Notes: generated by a model not told the origin, from the letters alone. A stretch of DNA of 54,508 bases from an uncultured Oscillospiraceae bacterium (GCA_904396495.1 CAJFOJ010000047.1:1-54508); one strand, 5' to 3'. Counted from the stretch's first letter, positions 18,029 through 28,044 are shown. Program-made: numbers and translations.

Positions 18029-18242
18029 ACTTAAAAAAATATGTTGTCAGAGGGCATAAAACGCCCCTAACACCCGCGGAGCGGACAAATATGGGTTTGC
18101 AAAGCAAATTAATAAGAATTTTTAACAATCTACTTTTTTAAAATACGGGTGCCTTTTGAAACCATCTTTAGTGGATTTTACGGCATAGAATACGATAAAA
18201 AGAATTGTTATCATAAAAATATTTTGTAAAGGTGGCATTAAT
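18029..18242. other. 214-base gap inside the sugar operon
   Basis: No gene is seen. The second half is AT-rich and ends in the ribosome site AAAGGTGG before the aldolase. Only a 4-bp GGGC/GCCC stem was found, too weak to call a terminator. The length is unusual against the 0-40 base spacings elsewhere in the cluster and may hide an internal promoter. Confidence 0.4.
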
Positions 18243-19046
18243 ATGTACGCAAGAAAAAATCTCGTAAAAGAAAAACTGGAGCAGGGCCAAATCGTTCTGG
18301 GGATGGAAAACTGGCTCCGGGATCCGAGAATCATCGAACTAATGGGGAATGCCGGCTACGATTTTCTCCACATCGAACACGAGCACGTGGCCCGCACCTG
18401 GACCGATGTTGAAAACGATATCCGCACAGCGGAGTTGATGGGGCTCACCCCGCTGTACCGCACCGAGCAGTGCTTCGACGGAGAGCCGCCCGTCAATGAA
18501 ATCATCAAGGCCATAAAGGTCGGCGCCCAAATTATCATGGTACCTCAGGTGAACACCCCTGAGGCCGCCCGGAAGATCGTTGCAGCTGGGAAATTTCCGC
18601 CATTGGGCCGGAGAGGTATCGCCACCTGTGACCGTAGCATGAAGGCCATCTTCCCCAGCCGGACCGTCCCGTTGGACATCGACGTCTACACTCAGGAAGC
18701 CAATGACGAGATCATGCTATGGGCGATTATTGAAACCCCTGAAGGAGTGGAAAATATCGACGCGATTCTCGACGTGGAAGGTATTGACGCCGTGGGATTC
18801 GGCCATCAGGATTACGCCATGGCGGCGGGCCTGACCAAGGAAACCGGAAACCAGGTGGATATGGCTCGGGAAAAAGTCTTTGAAGCCGCCAAACGCCACG
18901 GTAAATACATGTGGTGGAACACTGATTCTGTCGAGGAAGTTCGGGAACAGGCTGCCCGAGGCTTGCAGCTAATGCTTTATGGCTGCGACATCATTCACTT
19001 AAACAATATGCTGCAAAATTCTGCGGCGGAAATCAAAGGGCTTTAG
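18243..19046 (+). CDS. HpcH/HpaI family aldolase (2-keto-3-deoxy sugar acid type)
   Basis: 267 residues, usual length. Members cleave 2-keto-3-deoxy (or 4-hydroxy-2-keto) acids to pyruvate and an aldehyde with a divalent metal. The catalytic residues of HpaI have counterparts: His48 in IEHEHV, Arg73 in LYRTEQ, and the metal ligands Glu164 in AIIETPEGV and Asp190. The segment around Asp190 reads FGHQDYAMAAG where most members have a GPxDLS-type loop, and the strand before His48 has Glu where Asp is usual, so the substrate pocket is probably altered. RRGIA is kept. It is followed after 4 bases by the lactonase gene. Confidence 0.85.
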   Translation: MYARKNLVKEKLEQGQIVLGMENWLRDPRIIELMGNAGYDFLHIEHEHVARTWTDVENDIRTAELMGLTPLYRTEQCFDGEPPVNEIIKAIKVGAQIIMVPQVNTPEAARKIVAAGKFPPLGRRGIATCDRSMKAIFPSRTVPLDIDVYTQEANDEIMLWAIIETPEGVENIDAILDVEGIDAVGFGHQDYAMAAGLTKETGNQVDMAREKVFEAAKRHGKYMWWNTDSVEEVREQAARGLQLMLYGCDIIHLNNMLQNSAAEIKGL

Positions 19047-19050
19047 TGTT

Positions 19051-19923
19051 ATGGATATTCGTGTTTTGGAAAAAAACGTCAAAAACCCGGAAGGTCCTGT
19101 GAGCCTCCCTGACGGTACCTGGGTTTTTACCGAAATGGATATAGGGGCCATCACTCATATGACCGCTGACGGCCATCGCCGCTGCATCGCCGCGACTGGT
19201 CTGCCCAACGGCCTTGCCGTAAGTGCTGACGGCCGCATTTGGGTGACAGAGGCAAAGCAGCGGGCGTTGTTGGCGGTATCGTTGGACGGTACGGTAGAAA
19301 CTATTTCTACCGGTGGAGAGGAACCTTTTCTCCTGCCTAACGACTTGTGTTTCGGACCGGATGGAATGATCTATATGACTGATTCTGGTATTCTCCATTC
19401 CGAAATGCAGAAAGCGAAGGGGCCTATGGAGGCTTATGATCTTCCCTATGACGGCAGATTATATGTCATTAATCCAAAAACGGGTGAAAGCCGCATTCTG
19501 GATCGGGGATTCCGGCTGACCAACGGGATTGCCTTCAGTCCAGACGGACAGTATCTCTATTTGGCGGAAACTCTGTCGGGTGAGATTTTTCGTTACCGCA
19601 TTGGAGTGTGGGAACGGGAGCCTTTTGGCAATGTGCTGAAAAACTCCCCGCGTAGTTACGGACGGGTGGCCGGGCCAGACGGCATGGCCTGCGACGTGGA
19701 AGGAGACCTCTACGTGGCGGTCATTGCCCAGGATTTGACGGTGCTGGCTCCTGATGGAAAGGTTTTACGGCACATTGAGCTGCCGGGGGACAATCCCACA
19801 AATTTGGCCTTTGACGTGAACGAGCCCACCCGGCTGCTGGTCACCGAATCCTCCCGAGGGGAACTGTTGATGCTGGACGTGCCGACAGCGGGGGCCCCGC
19901 TGTTCACCGATCAAATTCAATGA
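19051..19923 (+). CDS. SMP-30/gluconolactonase family lactonase
   Basis: 290 residues, one six-bladed beta-propeller. Hydrolyses sugar lactones to the free aldonic or uronic acid. The four metal ligands typical of SMP-30 are visible: Glu14 (NPEGPVS), Asn97 (LLPNDLCF), Asn158 (RLTNGIAFSPDG) and Asp210 (AGPDGMACD). No signal peptide, so cytoplasmic. Starts 4 bases after the aldolase and overlaps or abuts the next gene, giving tight translational coupling. Together with the SDR it fits dehydrogenation of a sugar to a lactone followed by opening of the ring. Confidence 0.9.
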   Translation: MDIRVLEKNVKNPEGPVSLPDGTWVFTEMDIGAITHMTADGHRRCIAATGLPNGLAVSADGRIWVTEAKQRALLAVSLDGTVETISTGGEEPFLLPNDLCFGPDGMIYMTDSGILHSEMQKAKGPMEAYDLPYDGRLYVINPKTGESRILDRGFRLTNGIAFSPDGQYLYLAETLSGEIFRYRIGVWEREPFGNVLKNSPRSYGRVAGPDGMACDVEGDLYVAVIAQDLTVLAPDGKVLRHIELPGDNPTNLAFDVNEPTRLLVTESSRGELLMLDVPTAGAPLFTDQIQ

Positions 19924-19937
19924 AACGAGGCGAAAAA

Positions 19938-20957
19938 ATGGGAGAAAAAGTTGTACTGCTGGGGCTGGGCTTCTGGGGAAGCCGATGGCTCAAAATCATT
20001 TTGGATTCTCCCCGTTGCGAACTCTGCGGAGTTGCCGGAAGCCGAAAGGAACTGGATCGCGCAGCCACGGAATTCGGACTTTGTAAGGAAATCCTGTACG
20101 ACGATTTCCGAAAAGCGATCCGTCAAAGCGGCGCAAATATCGCCGTGGTAGTTTTACCGGGCGCACTCCATTTTGAGGCGGACTGTATGGCTCTTCAACA
20201 GGGGATGCATGTCATTACCGAAAAGCCGCTGGCCATGAGCCTTGAGGAGGTGGAAAAACTCCTTGCAGTCAAAAAAGAGCATCCCGGCCAAAAGTTTATG
20301 GCTTCCCAGAATTACCGCTGGCGTCCTCACAACCGCACCATAAAAAGGACATTAGAAAGCGGAATGGTGGGAAGGGTGGAATCGGTTCTCATTGAATTTC
20401 GGCGCAACGAGGATTTACAGGGATATCGGGGCGGCCTTGCCTGTCCCATTTTGGAGGATATGTCCATCCATCACTTTGATCTGCTTCGTTTTTTTACCAG
20501 AAGCGATTGTGAGGAGGTATTCTGCCGAACCTGGCGACCCTCTTGGTCTCTTTATCCCGGAAAGCCAAACGCCGAGGCAATATTTACCATAAAAAACGGC
20601 ATTAGAGCCTTTTATACCGCTACTTGGGCCGCTCGGGGCAGAGAAACCTCCTGGGACGGGGACATCACTATTACCGGAGAAAAGGGCTGTATCAGGCTGG
20701 ATGCCGATAACACGGTACGCTTCTTCGAACATTGCCCTACCGGTGCCGTATTGGATACCGGGATACAGCCGGGCGTTGTGTTGCCTCATGAGGCCATGAA
20801 GCAGACGGAAATGGCCTATGGGCTGGAACAATTTCTTGACTGTATTGAACAGAATTTGACGCCGGAGACAACGCTGGAGGACAACGTAAAAAGTTATGTC
20901 ATGGTGGCCAAATGCTTGGAGTCGGCCAAGCGAGAAACACCGCTAAATTGGGGTTAA
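19938..20957 (+). CDS. Gfo/Idh/MocA family oxidoreductase
   Basis: 339 residues from ATG 19938, preceded by GAGG; ATG 19920, which overlaps the previous stop (ATGA), is an alternative. Rossmann NAD(P) site GLGFWGSRW at the N terminus, EKPLAM (substrate/cofactor lysine) near residue 95, and DMSIHHFDLLRFF, the family DxxxHxxD active-site segment. Members oxidise sugars, inositols or N-glycosyl/C-glycosyl compounds, often at C3, or reduce keto-sugars. Last gene of the plus-strand operon. Confidence 0.9.
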   Translation: MGEKVVLLGLGFWGSRWLKIILDSPRCELCGVAGSRKELDRAATEFGLCKEILYDDFRKAIRQSGANIAVVVLPGALHFEADCMALQQGMHVITEKPLAMSLEEVEKLLAVKKEHPGQKFMASQNYRWRPHNRTIKRTLESGMVGRVESVLIEFRRNEDLQGYRGGLACPILEDMSIHHFDLLRFFTRSDCEEVFCRTWRPSWSLYPGKPNAEAIFTIKNGIRAFYTATWAARGRETSWDGDITITGEKGCIRLDADNTVRFFEHCPTGAVLDTGIQPGVVLPHEAMKQTEMAYGLEQFLDCIEQNLTPETTLEDNVKSYVMVAKCLESAKRETPLNWG

Positions 20958-20974
20958 TTTTCAAAAAGTCAGAT

Positions 20975-21006
20975 AAAAATCGCTCTCCATCTTATATGGA
21001 GAGCGA
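20975..21006 (-). terminator. Terminator between the oxidoreductase and deoR-like genes
   Basis: An 11-bp stem (20980-20990 with 20996-21006) and a 5-base loop; on the minus strand it is followed by five to six U residues. It can serve the DeoR gene and possibly also the plus-strand operon. Confidence 0.85.
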
Positions 21007-21025
21007 AATTTGTATCAATATATGG

Positions 21026-21817
21026 CTACACCAAATCCAGATTCAGCCCCGGCGCACAGTACCGGATGTCAGCGGCAATCGCTTCCGGTAAGCCTTTGTC
21101 GGTTATCAGCCTGTCGGCATCCTCCAAAGCGGAAAAATGGACGAAAGCTGCTTTCCCTGCTTTGCTGGAATCGGCCATAATAATGGTTTCACGGGCTAGC
21201 TCCATCATCATTCGTTTGACCTCGGTGCGTTCCAGACAGGAAGTAGTGAATCCGCTTTCCACCGAATAGCCGCCTGCTCCGATAAACGCTTTGTTGACAT
21301 TAAGGCCGTGGAGGCTTTTCAGGGCAATAGGCCCCGCTGTATAATGCTGCCCATTGCGCATGACGCCCCCTACCAGCACAATTTTTGCATCTGGCATAGT
21401 CGCTTCCAACTGAAGCGCCACCCGTAAATCGTTGGTGACGATAGACAGCTCCTTTTTTTTGATAAGGCAGCGGGCAAATTCCAAAACGGTGGTTCCAAAA
21501 TCCATGGCAATGACGTCTCCGTCGCGTACCAACTCTGCCGCTTTTTGAGCGATACGCCGTTTAGCCTCCAAATTTGGGATAGAAAAGCTCGAAAGGCTCA
21601 TTTCCCCCGTTTCCCGTTCAATGGAGATAGCTCCGCCATGGGTTCTGCGCAACCGGCCGGCAGCTTCCAACTCTCGCAAATCATTTCGTATCGTTACAGG
21701 GGATACATTAAAGCGTTCGCAGAGGTCGGGGACAAATATTTTTGTCTGTTCTTTCAGCAACTGAAGTATCTGCTCCTTACGTTCCGCTACAAACAACGGT
21801 TCCGACGGACGTGCCAT
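21026..21817 (-). CDS. DeoR family transcriptional regulator
   Basis: 263 residues from ATG 21817 (TTAGGAG seven bases upstream; the earlier in-frame ATG at 21847 has none). N-terminal winged helix of the DeoR type (RKEQILQLL, FNVSPVTIRNDL, RTHGGA, about residues 10-60), then the DeoR C-terminal sensor domain with MDFGTTVLEFAR, IVTNDL and GGVMRNGQHY, which bind phosphorylated sugars in characterised members. It lies between the sugar catabolic operon and the divergent isomerase gene, so it is the probable local repressor of one or both. If the effector is a sugar phosphate, the pathway must have a phosphorylation step not encoded here. Confidence 0.92.
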   Translation of the reverse strand: MARPSEPLFVAERKEQILQLLKEQTKIFVPDLCERFNVSPVTIRNDLRELEAAGRLRRTHGGAISIERETGEMSLSSFSIPNLEAKRRIAQKAAELVRDGDVIAMDFGTTVLEFARCLIKKKELSIVTNDLRVALQLEATMPDAKIVLVGGVMRNGQHYTAGPIALKSLHGLNVNKAFIGAGGYSVESGFTTSCLERTEVKRMMMELARETIIMADSSKAGKAAFVHFSALEDADRLITDKGLPEAIAADIRYCAPGLNLDLV

Positions 21818-21844
21818 AAATATTCTCCTAACTTTACATTGTTT

Positions 21845-21868
21845 CATTATATATCATTATATATCATT
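21845..21868. promoter_or_regulatory. Tandem 10-bp repeat, candidate DeoR operator
   Basis: CATTATATAT occurs twice head to tail (21845-21854, 21855-21864) and a third partial copy CATT follows. The 10-base period places the copies on one face of the helix. Nearby is the palindrome AATTGCAATT (21877-21886). The repeat lies 28 bases upstream of the regulator start, in the divergent spacer. Confidence 0.45.
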
Positions 21869-21959
21869 TTCTTTCGAATTGCAATTGCTTTTTTATTTTT
21901 ATAGGAAATTTTTTCCAATACTAATTATAAATATTTCGCTACTACAGGAGGTGTTTTGA

Positions 21960-22775
21960 TTGAAGTTGAGTATTACCGCATGGTGTGTACAGAAAAAACT
22001 CTTTGGCAGGAGTATGACGCTGAAAGATTTTATTGACTTTGCAGCAAAAAATGGTGTAAAGGCGGTGGAGCTGCTGGATTGTTTCTGGCAGGATTTTACC
22101 CCCGAGGAAATCCGCCGGTATCTGGATGAAAAGCAGATGCGTTGTGTATGCTATTCTGTCATCAACAATTTTCTGCGGGCGGACAGCACCATTGAGCAGG
22201 AGATTGCAAAGGTCAAGGCAGGCGTGGATTTAGCGCCCGTTTTGGGAACCAATATGGTTCGGGTGTTTTCCTCCCGGCCTAATCCCGCATATACTAAGGA
22301 AGAAACTATGAAGGTAATTGTAAATTCGCTCAAAGAGTGCGCTGATTATGCCAAGGCTCATGGCGTAACTCTGGTGCTGGAAAACCACGGAGCTTTTGCC
22401 GGCTCTAGCAAACAGGCCATGCAGATCATCAGCGATGTAGGCAGCGACGCACTTTTTATCAATGCCGATACCGGCAATTTCCTTGTCGGCCTGGAAGAAC
22501 CGCTGCACGGTGTCTGTGCTGTTTATGATAAGCTGAGGTATCTGCATATCAAAGATGTGGTCTATGCTCAAGCTGGCGAACCAACCATGGACGGCCGATT
22601 TCTGGAAGGTGTCGTCGTCGGAGAGGGAATCGCCAACATCCCCGGCATCGTCAGTGCCTTAAAAGAACGAGGATATACCGGTTATCTGTCTGTGGAATAC
22701 GAGGGTATCGACCGGGACTGCTGTGAGGGTACCATCCAGTGCATTGACAAGATGAAACAGCTATTACATAATTAA
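21960..22775 (+). CDS. Xylose-isomerase-like TIM-barrel sugar isomerase/epimerase
   Basis: 271 residues from TTG 21960, with CAGGAGGTG upstream. AP-endonuclease-2/xylose-isomerase-like barrel: KLSITAWC at strand 1, GVKAVELLD, VLENHGAF (metal-binding Glu and His), FINADTGNF (Asp), YLHIKDV (His) and YLSVEYEG (Glu) near the end. These supply the usual divalent metal site. Characterised relatives include hydroxypyruvate isomerase, tagatose/ribulose 3-epimerases, inosose dehydratase (IolE) and the TIM-barrel lyase of glycoside cleavage. Divergent from the DeoR regulator. Because the cluster lacks any other dehydratase, a lyase/dehydratase role should be considered beside isomerase. Function not resolvable from sequence alone. 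Confidence 0.85.
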   Translation: MKLSITAWCVQKKLFGRSMTLKDFIDFAAKNGVKAVELLDCFWQDFTPEEIRRYLDEKQMRCVCYSVINNFLRADSTIEQEIAKVKAGVDLAPVLGTNMVRVFSSRPNPAYTKEETMKVIVNSLKECADYAKAHGVTLVLENHGAFAGSSKQAMQIISDVGSDALFINADTGNFLVGLEEPLHGVCAVYDKLRYLHIKDVVYAQAGEPTMDGRFLEGVVVGEGIANIPGIVSALKERGYTGYLSVEYEGIDRDCCEGTIQCIDKMKQLLHN

Positions 22776-22811
22776 CAAACAAGAAAGGTCCTCTATTTTT
22801 ATAATCCCCTG

Positions 22812-22859
22812 GCAGAAATCTCCGAGTCCCGGCCACCGCCGCGTTTCGGGGATTTCTGC
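22812..22859 (+). terminator. Hairpin downstream of the TIM-barrel gene
   Basis: A 13-bp stem with one G-U type pair (22812-22824 with 22847-22859) and a 22-base loop. No U-run follows, so it may slow or process the transcript rather than terminate it cleanly. Confidence 0.45.
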
Positions 22860-22984
22860 TGTCTGTCAGGGCACTATTTCCAACCCAAGCGTAGAAATGA
22901 ATAGAGGTAAATAATACACCTTTTTCATCGTAAATTTGCTCAATTCATCGGATCTTCTTAGACCGTTGTTGTAGGATATTTCAA

Positions 22985-23013
22985 TTGTAAAAAACAGGGT
23001 TGTGTGGTATACT
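22985..23013 (+). promoter_or_regulatory. Upstream promoter of uvrBA
   Basis: TTGTAA (22985-22990), 17 bases, TATACT (23008-23013). Lies in the 340-base spacer before uvrB, in which no gene was found. Confidence 0.5.
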
Positions 23014-23019
23014 AAACCA

Positions 23020-23048
23020 TTGACAATTGGGGTATTTCAGAGTAGAAT
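23020..23048 (+). promoter_or_regulatory. Main promoter of uvrBA
   Basis: Perfect TTGACA (23020-23025), 17 bases, TAGAAT (23043-23048); the best sigma-A match in the spacer, about 95 bases before the uvrB start. No clear GAAC-N4-GTTC type LexA box was found over it. Confidence 0.75.
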
Positions 23049-23143
23049 AAAAAACAGATGTTCTAAAATTGGCCTAATTTTGAAAAATATGAAAAAGCCG
23101 GGCGGATAGGCAGGCTGTGGATGTATCAACAGGAGAAATATCT

Positions 23144-25114
23144 ATGAGCGAGCAAAAATTTAAACTGGTGTCCTCGTATCAGCCCACCGGCGACCAGCCG
23201 GAGGCCATTGACAGCCTGGTAAAAGGTGTCATAAACGGCGACAGGGAGCAAACTCTTTTGGGCGTCACCGGTTCCGGCAAGACTTTTACCATGGCCAACG
23301 TGATTGCAAGGGTCAATAAACCCACGTTGGTGCTTGCTCACAACAAAACCCTGGCGGCCCAGCTTTGCACCGAGTTTCGGGAGTTTTTCCCGGAAAACGC
23401 CGTCGAGTATTTTGTCTCCTACTACGATTATTACCAGCCGGAAGCATACATTCCCGGTACCGACACTTATATCGAAAAAGACAGCGCCATCAACGACGAA
23501 ATCGACAAGCTTCGCCACTCGGCCACCTGCGCTTTGGCAGAGCGCAAAGATGTCATCATCGTCGCCAGTGTCTCCTGTATCTATTCTTTGGGAAGCCCCA
23601 TCGACTACCGCAGCATGGTAATTTCCCTGCGGACGGGAATGGAGATCGAGCGGGACGCCCTTCTCCGCAAATTGGTGGACATCCAGTACGATCGCAACGA
23701 CGTGAACTTCGTCCGCAACAAGTTTCGGGTACGGGGTGACACGGTGGAGATTTTTCCTGCCGGAAGCGGTGAGACCGCCATTCGGGTGGAGTTTTTCGGA
23801 GATGAAATCGACCGGATTTCCGAGATCAATCCCTTAACCGGCGAGGTGAAAAATGTCATTTCTCATATAGCCATCTTCCCGGCCTCCCATTTCATTACTC
23901 CGCCGGATAAAATGAAGGAAGCGGTGGAAGAAATCGAACGGGAGATGATGGAGCGGGTCAAGTACTTCAGGGACAATGATATGCTTTTAGAAGCCCAGCG
24001 GATTGAGCAGCGCACCAAATACGACATCGAAATGCTGGAGGAAATCGGCTTTTGCAAGGGCATCGAAAACTATTCCCGCATCCTTTCCGGGAGAAAGCCC
24101 GGCAGCACGCCATATACCCTCCTCGACCACTTCGGGGACGATTTTTTGATGTTCATCGACGAATCCCATGTGACAATCCCCCAGGTAAGGGGGATGTATT
24201 TTGGGGATCGGGCTCGGAAACAGACGCTGATCGACTACGGATTCCGACTGCCTTCGGCCTTTGACAACCGGCCGCTCAACTTCGACGAGTTTTACTCTAA
24301 AATCCACCAGGTTATCTATGTGTCGGCCACTCCCGCCGAGTTTGAACGGGAACACAGTGTAAACATCGCCGAACAGGTTATTCGTCCTACCGGCCTCGTT
24401 GACCCGGAGGTCATCGTCAAGCCGGTAGAGGGCCAGATCGACGATTTGCTTTCCGAAATCAACCTGCGGGTGGAGAAAGAAGAACGAGTGCTTGTTACCA
24501 CCCTCACCAAAAAAATGGCGGAGGATTTGACCGACTATCTGGACGGCATGGGGGTCAAAGTGCGGTATATGCACCACGACGTTGATACCATTGAGCGGAT
24601 GGAAATCATCCGGGATCTGCGGCTGGGAAAATTCGACGTACTGGTGGGAATCAACCTGCTGCGGGAGGGCTTGGACATCCCGGAAGTGAGCTTAGTGGCT
24701 ATTTTAGACGCCGACAAGGAGGGATTTTTGCGCAGCGAGACTTCCCTCATCCAGACCATCGGCCGCGCCGCCCGTAACGCAGAGGGCAAGGTTATTATGT
24801 ATGCTGATTCGGTGACCGGTTCCATGGAGCGGGCTCTTCGGGAGACCTACCGCCGCCGGGAAATTCAGCTTGCTTACAATAAGGAGCACGGAATCACCCC
24901 CGAGACCATCAAAAAGTCGGTGGCGGAGATTTTGGAGATTTCCTCCAAGGATACCATCGACAAGAAAGGAAAGCGGTTGTCCCGTGCTGAGAAGCAGCAG
25001 ATGATAAAGGCGTTGACCGCAGAAATGAAGCAAGCGGCTAAGCTTTTGGAATTCGAGCAGGCGGCTTTCCTGCGGGATAAGATTAATAAACTGAAAGAAG
25101 AACTGGAACGCTGA
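23144..25114 (+). CDS. uvrB: Excinuclease ABC subunit B
   Basis: 656 residues from ATG 23144 with AGGAGA eight bases upstream; the in-frame GTG at 23117 has no site. Damage-verifying helicase-like subunit of nucleotide excision repair. Walker A GVTGSGKT, the DNA-inserting beta-hairpin [20 protein letters not shown], Walker B DESHVT, motif V/VI with GLDIPEVS and QTIGRAARN, and the C-terminal UvrC-binding coiled coil ending at [19 protein letters not shown]. Length and motifs are complete. Forms an operon with uvrA 60 bases downstream. Confidence 0.98.
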   Translation: MSEQKFKLVSSYQPTGDQPEAIDSLVKGVINGDREQTLLGVTGSGKTFTMANVIARVNKPTLVLAHNKTLAAQLCTEFREFFPENAVEYFVSYYDYYQPEAYIPGTDTYIEKDSAINDEIDKLRHSATCALAERKDVIIVASVSCIYSLGSPIDYRSMVISLRTGMEIERDALLRKLVDIQYDRNDVNFVRNKFRVRGDTVEIFPAGSGETAIRVEFFGDEIDRISEINPLTGEVKNVISHIAIFPASHFITPPDKMKEAVEEIEREMMERVKYFRDNDMLLEAQRIEQRTKYDIEMLEEIGFCKGIENYSRILSGRKPGSTPYTLLDHFGDDFLMFIDESHVTIPQVRGMYFGDRARKQTLIDYGFRLPSAFDNRPLNFDEFYSKIHQVIYVSATPAEFEREHSVNIAEQVIRPTGLVDPEVIVKPVEGQIDDLLSEINLRVEKEERVLVTTLTKKMAEDLTDYLDGMGVKVRYMHHDVDTIERMEIIRDLRLGKFDVLVGINLLREGLDIPEVSLVAILDADKEGFLRSETSLIQTIGRAARNAEGKVIMYADSVTGSMERALRETYRRREIQLAYNKEHGITPETIKKSVAEILEISSKDTIDKKGKRLSRAEKQQMIKALTAEMKQAAKLLEFEQAAFLRDKINKLKEELER

Positions 25115-25174
25115 GTTTTCCACAGATGCCTGAGAAATTTGTGGAGAGTGGCGGAAGAAATAAAGGAGTTTAGC

Positions 25175-28006
25175 ATGGCGAGAGATAAAATCATCATCAA
25201 AGGGGCGCGGGAGCACAATCTGAAAAATGTGGACGTGGAGATTCCAAGGGACAAGCTGGTGGTTTTGACCGGGCTTTCCGGTTCCGGTAAATCCTCCCTC
25301 GCCTTTGACACTATCTACGCCGACGGCCAGCGCAGATATGTGGAAAGCCTTTCCTCGTACGCCCGGCAGTTTTTGGGGCAGATGGAAAAGCCCGACGTAG
25401 ATTATATAGAGGGGCTTTCTCCCGCCATTTCTATCGACCAGAAAACTACATCAAAAAATCCACGTTCCACCGTGGGGACTGTGACCGAGATTTACGATTA
25501 CCTCCGTTTGTTGTACGCCCGCATCGGTGTGCCCCACTGCCCGGTCTGCGGCAGAGAGATCAAGCAGCAAACAGTGGACCAGATCGTCGACCAGCTCATG
25601 GCCCTGCCAGAGCGGACAAAGCTCCAGATTTTAGCACCGGTGGTGCGGGGGAGAAAGGGCGAGCACGTCAAAGAGTTTGAAGCCGCCCGAAAAAGCGGTT
25701 TTGTCCGGGTACGGGCGGATGGAAACATCTACGATTTGTCGGAAGAAATCAAGCTGGAAAAGAACAAAAAACACAACATTGAAATTGTGGTCGACCGCAT
25801 TGCCACCGGTGAAAATGTCAAGGCACGGCTCACCGATTCCGTCGAGACGGCCATTCATCTGTCGGGAGGGCTAGTCATTGCCGACATTATCGGCGGGGAA
25901 GAGATGATGTTTTCCCAGAATTACGCCTGCCCGGAGCACGGCGTTTCCATTGAGGAGCTGGCTCCCCGGATGTTTTCTTTCAACAATCCCATGGGCGCCT
26001 GCCCTACCTGTACCGGGTTGGGAACTTTTATGAAGGTGGATCCGGATCTGGTCATCCCCAATAAAAATCTCTCCATCCGGCAGGGGGCTGTTAAGGCCAG
26101 CGGCTGGTACATTGGGGAAAGCGGAACTATCGCCCAAATGTATTACGAAGCACTTGCAGAACACTATGGATTTTCGTTAGATACCCCAGTGAAAAAACTG
26201 ACCAAAGAGCAGTTGAACGCAATTCTGTACGGCACCAAAGGCCAGCGGATCCGTATGGTGCGGAAAAACGAATACGGCACCGGCACCTACGACACCGAGT
26301 TTGAGGGCATCATCAACAACCTGGAGCGCCGGTTTAGAGAGACCCAGTCCAGTTTTGTCAGGGACGAGATTGCCGCTTGTATGAGTTCGGTGCTCTGCCC
26401 TGACTGTCATGGAGAGCGGCTGAAAAAGGAATACTTAAGTGTAACAGTGGGGGATAAAAACATCAGCGATCTTTGTAAGCTGTCTGTCACCGATGCGTTA
26501 AACTTTGTGAACGGATTGAAACTTTCGGAGCGGGATGCTATGGTCGCCGAACAGATATTGAAGGAAATCAGGGAGCGGCTGGGCTTTTTGCAGTCGGTAG
26601 GACTTGAGTACCTGACCCTCTCACGGGGTTCGGCCAGCCTTTCCGGCGGCGAGAGCCAGCGTATCCGGCTGGCTACCCAGATCGGCTCCTCATTGGTAGG
26701 TGTTTTGTACATCCTGGACGAGCCCAGCATCGGTTTGCACCAGCGGGACAACGACAAGCTGTTGGCGACGCTGAAACGGCTTCGTGACATCGGAAATACC
26801 CTGATTGTTGTCGAGCACGACGAGGACACCATGCGGGCCGCCGATTATATCGTCGACGTGGGACCAGGAGCCGGCGTCCACGGCGGGGAAATCGTATGCG
26901 CGGGCAGTTTGCAGGACGTGATGAACTGTGAACAGTCGTTGACAGGACAATATCTGACCGGAAAGAGGAAAATAGAAGTGCCCAAGGTGCGGAGAAAGGG
27001 AAACGGGGAAAAGCTCCTCATCAAAGGCGCTGCTGAAAACAACTTGAAAAATATTGATGTAGAGATTCCGTTGGGGATCTTTACCTGTGTGTCCGGCGTG
27101 TCCGGATCGGGAAAGTCCAGCCTCGTCAACGAGATTCTTTACAAGGCGTTGGCTCAGACGCTGTCCACCTCCCGTATCAAACCGGGGCGTTTTGATGAGC
27201 TCATCGGCATCGAGCACTTAGACAAGGTCATCGACATCGACCAGTCGCCCATCGGACGGACGCCCCGGTCAAACCCCGCCACCTATACCGGCGTTTTCAC
27301 CGATATTCGGGAATTATTTGCACAAACTCAGGAAGCAAAGATGAAGGGCTACAACAGCGGACGTTTTTCCTTTAACGTCAAGGGTGGACGATGCGAAGCT
27401 TGCCAGGGGGACGGAATTTTGCAAATTGAGATGCACTTCCTGCCGGATATTTACGTTCCCTGTGAAGTCTGTAAAGGAAAACGGTATAATCGGGAGACTT
27501 TAGAGGTAAAATACAAGGGCAAGAATATTCACGACGTATTGGAGATGACGGTGGAAGAAGCCATGCACTTCTTCGACAGCATTCCGAAGATTCAGCGGAA
27601 GATTGCCACCTTGTACGAGGTGGGCCTCGGTTACATCAAGCTGGGGCAGCCCGCCACCACCCTTTCCGGTGGCGAGGCCCAGCGGGTGAAGCTGGCCACT
27701 GAGTTATCGAAGCGCAGTACCGGGCGTACCATCTATATTTTGGACGAACCCACAACAGGGCTTCACACCTACGATGTACACAAACTCATCGATGTGCTGC
27801 AAAAACTGGTGGAGGGCGGCAATACTGTCGTTGTCATCGAACATAATCTAGATGTCTTGAAGACAGCTGACTACGTTATCGATTTAGGCCCGGAGGGCGG
27901 AGATCGGGGCGGCACGGTAGTAGCCACCGGTACACCGGAGCAAATTGTAAAGGTTAAGGATTCCTATACCGGACAATATTTGAAACCTTTGCTTTCAAAA
28001 AAGTAA
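25175..28006 (+). CDS. uvrA: Excinuclease ABC subunit A
   Basis: 943 residues from ATG 25175 (AAGGAG seven bases upstream; a GTG at 25139 is in frame but unsupported). Damage-recognition ATPase that loads UvrB. Two ABC modules with Walker [10 protein letters not shown] and GVSGSGKSS, signatures LSGGESQR and LSGGEAQR, and paired-cysteine zinc modules ([20 protein letters not shown]). Length is standard. The stop is followed by the PerR-like palindrome of the next operon. Confidence 0.98.
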   Translation: MARDKIIIKGAREHNLKNVDVEIPRDKLVVLTGLSGSGKSSLAFDTIYADGQRRYVESLSSYARQFLGQMEKPDVDYIEGLSPAISIDQKTTSKNPRSTVGTVTEIYDYLRLLYARIGVPHCPVCGREIKQQTVDQIVDQLMALPERTKLQILAPVVRGRKGEHVKEFEAARKSGFVRVRADGNIYDLSEEIKLEKNKKHNIEIVVDRIATGENVKARLTDSVETAIHLSGGLVIADIIGGEEMMFSQNYACPEHGVSIEELAPRMFSFNNPMGACPTCTGLGTFMKVDPDLVIPNKNLSIRQGAVKASGWYIGESGTIAQMYYEALAEHYGFSLDTPVKKLTKEQLNAILYGTKGQRIRMVRKNEYGTGTYDTEFEGIINNLERRFRETQSSFVRDEIAACMSSVLCPDCHGERLKKEYLSVTVGDKNISDLCKLSVTDALNFVNGLKLSERDAMVAEQILKEIRERLGFLQSVGLEYLTLSRGSASLSGGESQRIRLATQIGSSLVGVLYILDEPSIGLHQRDNDKLLATLKRLRDIGNTLIVVEHDEDTMRAADYIVDVGPGAGVHGGEIVCAGSLQDVMNCEQSLTGQYLTGKRKIEVPKVRRKGNGEKLLIKGAAENNLKNIDVEIPLGIFTCVSGVSGSGKSSLVNEILYKALAQTLSTSRIKPGRFDELIGIEHLDKVIDIDQSPIGRTPRSNPATYTGVFTDIRELFAQTQEAKMKGYNSGRFSFNVKGGRCEACQGDGILQIEMHFLPDIYVPCEVCKGKRYNRETLEVKYKGKNIHDVLEMTVEEAMHFFDSIPKIQRKIATLYEVGLGYIKLGQPATTLSGGEAQRVKLATELSKRSTGRTIYILDEPTTGLHTYDVHKLIDVLQKLVEGGNTVVVIEHNLDVLKTADYVIDLGPEGGDRGGTVVATGTPEQIVKVKDSYTGQYLKPLLSKK

Positions 28007-28023
28007 ATTAATTGTGAACCGTA

Positions 28024-28038
28024 TTAGAATCATTCTAA
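28024..28038. promoter_or_regulatory. PerR-box-like palindrome upstream of rubredoxin
   Basis: TTAGAAT-C-ATTCTAA is a perfect 7-1-7 inverted repeat. It differs from the PerR consensus TTATAATnATTATAA only at one symmetric position per arm. It lies six bases upstream of the -35 box of the rubredoxin-flavodiiron operon, whose members are PerR targets in other clostridia. A related Fur-family regulator is the alternative reader. Confidence 0.65.
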
Positions 28039-28044
28039 AACCAA

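Noticed and set aside
23020-23144. Possible LexA box at the uvrBA promoter
   Set aside because: No GAAC-N4-GTTC type palindrome is present near the promoter; repair genes in clostridia are not always SOS-controlled.
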